A DNA stretch of 64,000 bases from Trichinella spiralis (lineage: Eukaryota; Nematoda; Enoplea; Trichinellida; Trichinellidae), in the NCBI GenBank assembly GCA_000181795.3, contig CM012954.1, positions 5,878,229-5,942,228 on the forward strand, given 5' to 3'. The notes under the pieces were generated by a model, which was not told the origin of the DNA, made no database searches, and worked only from the letters and a program-made list of their open reading frames with translations. Both the position numbers and the translations under genes were made by a program. This document shows positions 1 to 9,392 of this stretch, one piece after another; the first letter of the stretch is position 1; each line of letters opens with the position of its first letter.

Positions 1-74
1 ATCTGCCGTTGTTGCCAGAATTTTTGAAACTAGTCAAATTGATTTCCAACTTTTTTTTTATTCCCATTTACTGT

Positions 75-105
<31 letters not shown>

Positions 106-627
106 ATCATTGTTTATTTTGGCAAAAAAACGAAACGAAATGAAACAAAAAAAAATGTTTTCCGCCTTCGGCATGTGTGATTGATGATGATCGATCAATT
201 AATGCTTCTTTGTGTGTTAGTTTTTGTTTGCTTTGAGATGAAAAAAAAATTCAAAATTTGTCACAAAACGTAGTGATAGATGGATAGAAAATGATTGTTT
301 TATGTAAATTTGTATATTTTGTCACTTGGGCAAGCGTGAGAGAGGGAGAGGGAGAGGGAGGGGGAGAGAATTTCACCAACAGAGAGAGGTAGAGAGGTTG
401 GTTCGCATTACCAGTACCAAGCTCCATCGCCAGTATTGGGCAAGCAAGCAGGTAAGTAGAGGAGAGTTTGGCCGGTTGGGGCGGATGTGAATTAGGGTGC
501 GCGACACAGTTGTGGGACCGGTTACAAGCAGGTCACCCAATTTTCAGGGCCAGACCGCACCGAGCGTGAAATCGCCGCCGCCGCCGCCGCCGCCGCTGTA
601 GCCATAGCCGCTGACCGTTTGTCGTCG
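1..627 (+). promoter_or_regulatory. 5' flank and 5' UTR of the bZIP gene
   Basis: No protein gene is visible upstream of the ATG at 628. The stretch holds a CAT/CAG triplet run (about 76-106), a GA-rich purine tract (about 338-369) and a GCC triplet run (about 571-597) just before the start. A strong donor (AAGCAG followed by GTAAGT, intron from 452) and an acceptor (TTTTCAG ending at 547) frame a likely 96-bp intron in the 5' UTR. The promoter itself cannot be pinpointed by eye. Confidence 0.5.
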
Positions 628-3577
628 ATGGCAGAAGTTCCAGCAGCCGATGGCGAAACATCCCCTGCTAATGATGCTGCTGGTGTTGTCGGTGGAAAGC
701 TAGAAGAAAATCACAAGTCGGACACAAGTGGAAAAATAGGCGAAGAAGAAAAGCCGAACGATAAATTATCCAAAGGAAATTTCCTCCAATCCGATTCAAC
801 CAATACCAGCAACGGCACGTCAGCGAAAGTGACACCAGCAATTGCTATTGGTTTAACTTCAATTTCAGCGCCACTGCATCATCATCGTCAGTCCAATAGT
901 ACTAGTAGTAGCAGCAGCACCAACAACAACACCAACATGACCTCATGTCAAGATAATCTCATCTCTCCACATCCTCATGATTCAGGAAGTAACATTACAT
1001 ATTTAATAATCATATATATATATATATATACGTATTTTCTTATCATCATCCTTGTTGTTGTTGTTGTTGTATTTCAGTTGCTGCCGATTTGGATGATACA
1101 ACTCAATCAGTTACACCGTTGAATTTAACTACGAAAAAAAGGCGTCGTATTGACAATTTGGATGGATTAAGAGCCGCATTTGCCAACAGATCACAACAAA
1201 TCATGGAAAACAACGGTAAAATCAACCACGCCAATAATAATCATTTACCCCTTGCCAGGCTTCAACAACAGCAGCAACAGTTGTTGTTGAACGGTTCGAA
1301 ATCGGCTTTCGAAGCCGTCTCTACAGCCGCCTTATTTTCCCAAGATGTGAATATGCCAAGCGCCCTTTCGGCAGCTCTGACCAGTACAACGGCATCACCC
1401 CTTTTGCTCAACCGTCTTCTGCCGTTTACCTTTTTGCCCAACGGTGGCAGCTTTACCAACAATGGCAACAATGGCCAAACTTTACCATCCCAATCTGCTG
1501 CTACTCTACACCCGCCGTTCAATATCCACGATCTCCTGCTCGGCGGATATTTCACTGCCATGCCCACCACTACAACCACTGGCAAACAGCAACGCCCATT
1601 CAAAGCCTACAATCCAATGGATCCAATGTCCGCATTGCAGGTAATTTAATTCAGTTCAATTCAATTTATTTTATCTTAATCAGTATAATAATTTTGTCGA
1701 CCAATTTCAATAATTAACACATAACAAAAACTTTTCCACTACTACTACTACTACTACTACTAACTACCATTACTACTCCCTTTCTAAATCCGGAATTGGA
1801 AAATGGCTTCTCTACTCTCTATACTTTTACTTCTCAACTAGAGCGCGCAGCTTTTCAAAAGTCTAGTTGGTAAAATTGTACAACAACAACAACTACTATT
1901 ACACGTGGTGCATGTGCATGCGCGTAAATTTTCTCTTTCTCTTTATTTTATTATTATTTTGTAACTTAATTAATTCATTTTCATATGCATGAATCTTTAA
2001 TTCAATTGCCTAACAATAAGAAGTATTGTTTGTGACGAGGAAGTTGAATAGAGTATTTTTTTTCGAAAAAATCCTTTTTTTTTCTTCTTAATTTTTAATT
2101 ATTTAATAATAATCTATTTATTTGTAATATAAATATGAAATAGTAGCTAAATTTGAATTTGTTTTCAGTTCGTTAGTTTGTTTCCATTTTTAATATTATT
2201 ACATTTTTTCATTGTTGCTGAATTAACAATAGCTGCGTTGTGCAATCGCATGATTTCACATGACCATTGTTAGTATATTTATAATAATAGATGATCAGTT
2301 GTAGGTTTGGAAATTATTTTTATTTGTTGTGCAATAATTGTTTCCATATTAATTGATTAATTTAGCGTAGGTATTTAAAAAAAAACGAGTTTGAAAAAAG
2401 CAGTTTCCAAAGTTGTTGAATAGAGAGAAACAACGATTGTGGGATAATAATATAATTTCAGATAAATGGATTGAATTTCACGAACGTGAATGGCAATGGT
2501 GCAGCTCTGTTGGGTAATATGCCGGTTGGTAGTGTAAGCACTGCACAATTTTTGAGCGAGCATGTGCTCCATCCGTACAGGCAATACTTGCAGCAGCATC
2601 AGCAGCAGCTGAAAACTCTGCTCGGCGTGGGAACGGGTCGTGGCGCCTCGGGAGCCAGTCAACAAGCACCGGTCGTGCGAACCAAAAGCACAGAAGTCAC
2701 CAGTACCCCAACTCCGACGCCGGAAGTGAACGGACGTTGCGCTTCACGTGCTTCATCTTTGCCGTTGCAGTTGGCCGGAGAGATCGCTTCTCTTTTGAAT
2801 GCGGACAATCGTGGCAACAGCCATTCCACCAGCGGTGCCCCACTGCTGCCACCATCACCTCCAGAAGTTACCTCCACTTCACATCCGCATACTGATCTAC
2901 AACAGCAGCATCCGAATTTACCGCATGCGAGTGATCAACAACAACAACAACAAGATAACAAATCACAACAACAGCAAAAAGCATCAAAGCAACAAAGACA
3001 ACAAAAACGAGATAACACCAGTAACAACAAAGCAGGGCGTCCAGATCAGCAACAACAACAACAACCTGGTGGACGACCAGCATCATCTTCATCCACTGGT
3101 TCAAGCAATAATGGACGTTCGTCGAGTTCAGTTGCTGCGAATGATTCGACCAGTCCAGCAATATCCGACGAGCAACAACAACAACAACAACAGCAGCAGC
3201 AACACCAACAGCAACAGCAACAACAAGATTCGAATAATGCTGCTGCAACTGTTGGAACCATGCCAACATCCAGGACGGTACAGCTGAATGGCAATTGTAA
3301 CAACAACAACAACAACACCAACACCAGCAGTGGTGGAGTGGGTCCAAAGCGCAAGGGTCGATTGCAAACGGAACCGCTGAAAGATGAAGCTTATTGGGAA
3401 CGTCGTCGAAAGAACAACGAAGCCGCGAAAAGATCCCGAGATGCGCGCAGAGCTAAAGAGGACGAAATTGCCGTCAGGGCAGCACTGCTGGAACAGGAAA
3501 ATATGCGTCTGCGGATTGAAGTTGCCGCTTTGAAAGCTGAAACGGAAAAGTTGCGTCAAATGCTGTTGACTGGCTAA
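628..3577 (+). CDS. PAR-type bZIP transcription factor (HLF/Giant/CES-2-like)
   Basis: Three coding exons join in phase: 628-988, 1078-1640 and 2462-3577, giving 679 residues. The last 68 residues (612-679) are a PAR-family bZIP. They hold the [20 protein letters not shown] basic region, then [13 protein letters not shown], then a zipper with leucines at 651, 658, 665 and 672. This family (HLF/TEF/DBP, insect Giant, nematode CES-2 and ATF-2) binds DNA as dimers in the nucleus. Residues 134-138 read PLNLT, a match to the CtBP co-repressor motif, followed at once by KKRRR (140-144), a likely nuclear signal, so repression is plausible. The middle is low complexity with many glutamine, serine and asparagine runs encoded by CAA/CAG. 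No full PAR acidic domain is obvious. The ATG at 628 is chosen because it opens the frame after the GCC-rich leader. Family assignment is firm; the exact orthologue is not. Confidence 0.9.
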
Positions 3578-4651
3578 AATTAGAAAACATCGGAAAGAAT
3601 TTCCACTTCTTGTTTATGCAAATTTTCCCATTATGATGATAACAACTGCGATTTGAAGGTTCTTTTCTCTTTTATGTGTGTCTGTGTGTGTGCACTTTGA
3701 ATTTAGTTGAGAAGCCATGTTGTTTATCTTGATCTTAATTATTCACTCTTTCTCTTTGCACAGTGATCCAATTTTATCCTTCACATATATATATATAGTT
3801 GCTTTTTCCATTTATGAATAATAATTATATATCTTTGAACTTTTTATCCAAACAATTATTATTGTTTAGTGTTGTTTTCAACTTCTCTATACATCCATAC
3901 ATATATGTAATAATATTCGTTTCTGTTCTGTTGTTAGCCATATATAGTCATTCTTTTACATAAGGATTTTATTTTTGAAGCGGGTTCACTGCTGCTGTTT
4001 CCAAAACGAATAAAACGAGTGTTTTTCTTTTCTACTTTTTGAATTTTATCGTTTCCTGATCTTTTTTATTGAATGTTGAAATAAATTTAAATTGAAAAGT
4101 AAAATCAACATATTCAAATATTTTTTCAAATGAGCAACACATAATAAAAAATACATGCAGAGAGAAAGAGAGAGCAGGTGCGGGTATGGAAGGCAAAAGC
4201 TAATCGACCGTTTGTGCAAGATCAGATTTTCAAAACGACCATCTGCAATGATGATCGGTCAGCAGAAGGCTCATTTCCTTGTTGCTCGTTAATTCGTCAT
4301 CGGGGAGTGGAGCGAAAATCGATCAATATTGGCTTCAATTAAAAGCAATGAAAACGAAAATTATAATCCAATAAAAAGGACAATTTCAGCAAAAAAGCAA
4401 CAGATAACGTGGACAGTATGTTTGTATAAAAATATCTCCACATTCAATCAATACAGCAGATAGATAGATGTGAATAAATATTTTTATTTTCTAACAAATT
4501 GAAACATGTAGGTTAAAAACACGTTGTTTGCATACTGTAGTGTATGAATGAGGAAGAAATGAAAAACTGTAAAAAAATGGGGAAACGGATTTCATCGGGG
4601 TTTTTATTTTCTTTGGTGAAGTTCAAAATTTTATTTTTTATGTTTTTTTTG
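3578..4651. other. 3' UTR and intergenic stretch
   Basis: AT-rich sequence after the bZIP stop codon. An AATAAA signal at 4009-4014 is a good candidate for plus-strand polyadenylation. Short TG and TA repeats occur near 3680-3800. I see no coding potential in the remainder up to 4651. Confidence 0.5.
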
Positions 4652-5108
4652 TCATATTTGTTTGATATCACTTGCTAAAGGAAAAGCACCTGCTGCTGCT
4701 TGAACTGGATCCGCTTCACACAACGGCCACATGGTGCGGAAAAAGAAGCAACAAGCATGCGGAATTGAATATTCACCAACCATCGTAACGCATCCTGCTA
4801 TCATAAAAACTGCAATCACTGGGGCTGCACCCGTTTTTGCAGTTGGTGTGCTAAAATTTAAAAAAAAACTTGCGAACCCAATAAATTAAAAAAAAAGCTT
4901 CCAATCTCATTATCGTATTTTATTTTATAAACGAGCGGAAAAATTACCCTTGGCAAGCTTAAAGAATCGTAAAAAATTTCAACAGATGAAGAAACAAATA
5001 AAAGAGCAAAATCATCCAAATGAAAAATTACTTCCAATACCAAAAGATACTGACTAGGAAATTATTCGTTACAAGCAAGATAATAAAATACAACGCAACA
5101 TTTTTCAT
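4652..5108 (-). CDS. possible small two-exon membrane protein
   Basis: Not recognised. On the minus strand an ATG at 5108-5106 opens a strongly hydrophobic segment (exon 5032-5108, 25 codons plus two bases) and then meets a GTAATT donor. An acceptor (TTTTAG) at 4851-4852 opens exon 4652-4850, which continues in phase for 65 codons to a TGA. The joined product would have 91 residues: one N-terminal hydrophobic helix, a second hydrophobic stretch containing GAAPVIAVFMIAGC, then a cysteine-containing FFF-rich segment and a short polar tail. The 3' exon has a coding look (balanced codons, no simple repeats). It lies 220 bp downstream of C1D on the same strand, so the two could share a transcript. 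The first exon is short and AT-rich and could be a chance match. Confidence 0.35.
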
Positions 5109-5237
5109 TTTTATATTCATTTATTTCAAAATTTTTTAATTTATACAACTCTAATGATTTAATTAAACTATGAAATGCGCATTTGTAAAGCTGTCTGTCA
5201 TCTAAATATCACTCGGTGAACATGAAATCAAACAACT

Positions 5238-5303
5238 GCTTATTCATTATAGTGCTTTATTCATTTATTAATTATAGTGCTTTATTCATTTATTCATTAT
5301 AGG
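5238..5303. repeat. 25-bp tandem repeat, about 2.5 copies
   Basis: The unit TATTCATTATAGTGCTTTAT plus TCATT starts at 5241, repeats at 5266 with one change, and starts again at 5291 before breaking off. Read on the minus strand, each unit carries AATAAA, so the repeat multiplies the poly(A) signals just downstream of the C1D stop codon. Confidence 0.75.
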
Positions 5304-5328
5304 ACAATCGTAATGTTTCAGCAATTGT

Positions 5329-6020
5329 TCAATCTCCAGAAATTTCTTCAACTTTGCGAATCTTCTTCGGAACCGAACCGCTACATCCGGCATCTTCATC
5401 CTCTGCCGATATCTAAAAGAACCAAAAACTAAACCATCAAAGTATTCAACAATTAAAAGCTCATTAAATTTACCTGCTTCAAGGGTCGGCTTACCGGATT
5501 CCACAAAGCACTGCGCAACAATCGCTTGCATGCTTCTACATTCACTTTAGGCCGTTCGCCCCCCTCTTCCATTAATTTGATACTCTCGAAACGACCTTTG
5601 ATGCGCAACTGAAAACCAATAAACATCATCTAACAGATAATTGAATATAAGCAATATCAATTACGAGATGATGTTTTAGCAATGAATTCGTCGGATCGAT
5701 GCCCTTGCTCCTCATGAAAGCTAAAAAATAACAACTAAGAAAAAATTGAACAATGTCTTGGGATTTTTACATGCAAACAGTGAATTTATCATCCACTGCA
5801 TTGTTAGCATTAATCGAATCTTCTCCAAAGGGTTAGCCTGAAACACACTTTGTGTGACAAAACGGAAAAAAGTAATGATTACCAACAGAATTACCGAATT
5901 CAAACGATCAGCAAAAGCAACTTTTTTAAGTTTCTTCACCATCTTTTTCACTTCTTTAATAGTGTTCACAATACTCAGGAGTTTTTCCAAACTTTCAACA
6001 TTACACACTTCTGTTGACAT
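5329..6020 (-). CDS. C1D: C1D nuclear-exosome cofactor (Rrp47/LRP1 family)
   Basis: Five short exons on the minus strand join in phase: 5895-6020, 5771-5837, 5665-5720, 5474-5608 and 5329-5412. They give 155 residues (human C1D has 141). Introns are tiny (49-65 bp). The Sas10/C1D fold is recognisable: an N-terminal helix pair, then NPLEKIRLMLTMQWMINSLF, then SFMRSKGIDPTNSLLKHHL. These match the human segments around the conserved LNSMFWVYLATQGVNP stretch. Next come LRIKGRFESIKLM and a C-terminal SALWNPVSRPLK that parallels NALWEPKSK. The extreme C-terminus is acidic, then basic (KKIRK). C1D proteins bind RNA and recruit Rrp6 and the exosome for rRNA and snoRNA 3' processing in the nucleus, and also bind DNA-PK/TRAX in vertebrates. 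The gene is head to head with the aftiphilin-like gene across 501 bp. Confidence 0.88.
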
Positions 6021-6521
6021 CTTGATTCGAAACTTCCTGCAACTGATTATTATCTATTAAAAATACACCACACAAGCACAAAAGCCTTGCGTAGAATGCT
6101 TATGTTTCAACAGTTTGCATACTGTAAGAAAATTAGGAACAAATTTTTAATGATACATTTTTAATAAACAAAATTTCATGACAAATCAAATTTCATTCTA
6201 CTGATGAATTCAATTGGAAAAACGCATCATTATTATTATTGACTATGCAAATAATATGAAAATATGAAAAACTACAACAATGTGCTTATCGTTTATTATA
6301 AAAGCTATTTTTTGTTCATAAATAAATTGAACATATATTAATTTTGAATTATTTTTGCGTCAACCTTTCATAGTTGTAATAAAAAAATTTAAACTTGAAG
6401 AGCACATTTTACTGTATAATCAGTATATGACTATACCGATAATGGCTGCTGTCTAATATAGTTCAGTCCTTACTGTACGTAAGAGTGGATTGAGTTGATT
6501 CATATTTGCAATTAGTTATTC
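6021..6521. promoter_or_regulatory. shared promoter region between C1D and the aftiphilin-like gene
   Basis: This 501-bp AT-rich gap separates two divergently transcribed genes, so it must hold both promoters. The C1D side carries a possible splice acceptor (TTGCAG, about 17 nt before its ATG on the minus strand), which could accept a trans-spliced leader. No clear TATA box or factor site stands out. Confidence 0.45.
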
Positions 6522-8660
6522 ATGAGTTCATTAGATGATGAAATAATTGAATGTGTTACTCCGGTAACTTCTGCAGATGACTGTAATTTGATCAAAGAAG
6601 AAGATTATTTGAATAATGACACTGAACAGAATATTATCAATAATGTGAAATTTGTGGAAAAATCTGCATTGGAAAATTCGACCGCAACCCAATCTGTGAA
6701 GTCCGACGGTGAGCTTCAGAAAGTGACTGAAAATGTAGAACCCACAGAAGACGAAGATGAAGATAGTTTTGGTGGTTTCGTAGCGGCAAGTTTCACTTCA
6801 GTTGGTCAAAATCACGTCGAATCGTCTGAAGCTGACAATTTCTCAGGATGTACAACATCACAAGTTGATGCAAATGAATGGGTTGACTTTTCAAGCGCTC
6901 CATTTCCTGCGCAACCGGTTCCTGTACAAGATTGTTGTTTGAATTTTGTAAGTGAAATTTTATTTTGAGCATTATAATTTTTGTTTCCACATTTTACATT
7001 TGCATTTTTGCCTGTTTATATTGAACTGTTGATTATGTCATCATTGAATTTTTGTCATTGGTTTGTTTCAACGTAAAATGACAGTCAACGCTTATTTATT
7101 TTCTTTTGACAGATGAGTAAATTTGCAATTTTGCACAGCTTCAGTGTGAACGTTTAAATCAAGTTTTTGCAATTTTGTACCAATTATTCGAAATTTAATT
7201 TTTTTTTAATTCTTAAATTGACAGCACACAGATGAAGAGAACAGTAAATTTGGCTAGAATATTCTTCACTGTTTACGGTGACAGATTAATTAGTTAATTG
7301 TTGTGAACTGATTAATTGAACTTTTAATTGTAAAAGTGATGATTTTCTGTTGTTCATGAATCATTTTTATGGTGATGTATTTTCAAACTTTTGTGGCAAA
7401 TTAAACCGGTTGTTGATTGACCAAACTTGGTTTGAAGATTGATTTTTATTTGAATTTATAATTTGTTTTTCTGTAAAAATTTATAATTTAAAGATATGTT
7501 GAACGTTCAATTTGTGTACAACAATTAATTTGAAGTACATAATAAATACATATTTGTTGGCTTTATTTTGATATTTATTTGTAGACGTCGTTGACAAAGC
7601 AAATGCAGTCGGTTTTATCATGCGCGTTTCCTTCAAATTTTGATAAGAGTGACAATGTTGATTCTAGTAGGAAGTTGTTCAGATTGGCCCAAGTACTGGA
7701 TGACGACCTAAAAGAATACGACGAAAACAGTTCCCATTTTTGGTAATTTAACTTTTTCATCTTAATACGTGTCATTTCAGATATATACTTTTTTTTCTTT
7801 TTTTTAAGTATAACTTCCAGAAATTTGTGGCATTCACTTCGAACGATAGAGGATGCCAATGCGTTAAATTATCGTTGGGCAAATTCGCTTTTGTACAATG
7901 TTTACTTGTCTGCGTTAGGGATGAATGTAACGCTTGTATGTTTTTTTAAATGGTTTTGTTTTTAAAAGTGTTTTTTTTTCGAGATTTAAAGTAATGACGT
8001 ATTTTATTGTAATTGATCAACCGTGATATGATGTGTTGTTTAGAGTTTAAATAGAGGTGAATCGTGCGGTTTGTTAAATATATTTTATATATGTAATATG
8101 CATAATGAAGAAGAAAATTAATAAAGCAACATTAAATTTAGGCTCAATCTGCAAAGTCGAATCTACCTTTGTTCGCAACTCAGCTAACATCGTCTTCGTT
8201 AATTCCGGAGAAGCTTACATCTTCTGCTGCTGCAAGTTCTTTGACCTTTTCTTGTCAGAACAAAGTACCGGTATCTGAGACAGTTGATTTTGCAAGTTCT
8301 TCGCAAAATGGCGTTGATCAAATCAGTCTGTCTTCTGGTATGATTAATTGAAAAGGAAAAAAATTGATTTTTTTTCATTTTTGGCATAATTTTTAAGCAG
8401 CACCGTTCAATATTACTGCGGTAGATTTGGACATATTTTTGCGCGACAAAGAACCCGACAAGGGCGGTAAGGCTCCTTGGGAAGAGGATTTGGAATTGCT
8501 CGGTTTGGGTGATGTGAATTTGAAGGGGTCAAGTGATATGCAAAAATCTGCTGGTCATTCAGATTTCAAATTTGGCAACGGCAACGCGACAGGCTTGTCG
8601 AGCATAATCGATTCAAACAGTGCATCTTCTGTTTCGACTGTTAAAGATGTGAAGAAGTGA
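6522..8660 (+). CDS. aftiphilin-like clathrin/AP-1 accessory protein
   Basis: Five exons join in phase: 6522-6947, 7585-7742, 7809-7935, 8142-8337 and 8401-8660, for 388 residues. The N-terminal half is acidic and disordered with DEDSFGGF and NEWVDFSSAPF, the short motifs that bind AP-1 gamma-ear/GGA ears in aftiphilin. The middle carries the diagnostic aftiphilin clathrin-binding box: SRNLWHSLRTIEDANALNYR, then W, then NSLLYNVYLSALGM. This parallels human aftiphilin's LW..L..IE..AL.Y.W..S..N..LL..LGID segment. The C-terminus is serine-rich with APWEEDLELLGLG. In animals aftiphilin works with p200 and gamma-synergin in clathrin traffic at the trans-Golgi and endosomes. It is much shorter than the vertebrate protein (about 940 residues), mainly in the N-terminal disordered part. 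The last intron ends in an AAGCAG tandem acceptor. Confidence 0.82.
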
Positions 8661-9392
8661 TCTTCGCTGAGTATTATATAATTAATAATCATCGTGTAAC
8701 GATAGCATGGAAAGGATTTTTGACTATCAGAAGAAAATGATGCACTAGCCGGTGCAATTGTTGTAGCTGAGGACCAAATGTTGTTGTTGTTGTTGTTTGT
8801 TCACTTTTACTTCATACATTGTTATGTTCAATTTTGAACAAGTAGCTCTAATGTTGCATATCGATTTATCCCGGTATATTGACGAGAAATGCCACGTTTC
8901 ATTAGTGATGGCGATTGATTAAAATGGATGAATTGCAAAAAAGAAGCATTTGCTTGAAATGAAATGCACTTCATGATAAAGTTGTTTATGGAAATACAAA
9001 AATTGGCTTTTATTATTGCTCAAAGTACCTGTTTATTGTACGGGTCAATTTTCATGCTGTTGTAAGTTTTACAAAATACTACGACTACTTGAAGTGATGA
9101 TGTTTCTAATTGTTTTATCCGAGAAGAAAGTACTTTTATGAAGAAATCAGCATCAATTCAACGTTATTATTTATTTATACGTAGTATTTTTGTACAGTTC
9201 AATATTAAAGAGAAAAAATGAAGATATAAAGTTAGCATTAACTGCATTATGCATGACCAAGCGGTAAGCAGCGGAGCGATGAACGATGGTGGTTAATATT
9301 AAATATTATTGTTGAATAGTGCATATTATACGTATTTTCATATGTTTGTTTGTTTTAAGCGAATTTTTTCTTTAAAATCCTGAAAATTTGGC
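8661..9392. other. 3' region between converging genes
   Basis: AT-rich sequence between the stop of the aftiphilin-like gene (plus) and the stop of the Ly6/Quiver gene (minus). It contains a TTG triplet run at about 8780-8798. No coding frame or RNA gene is visible, so it should contain both 3' UTRs. Confidence 0.5.

Noticed and set aside
619-1122. Straight reading of exon 1 through 989-1122 as one protein
   Set aside because: The tail becomes a low-complexity I/Y/V run over a TA repeat and TTG run; GTAACA at 989 and TTTCAG ending at 1077 mark an intron, and the exon 2 frame resumes in phase.
2868-3354. Long minus-strand frames rich in C, V and L
   Set aside because: They are antisense readings of CAA/CAG repeats in the bZIP exon.
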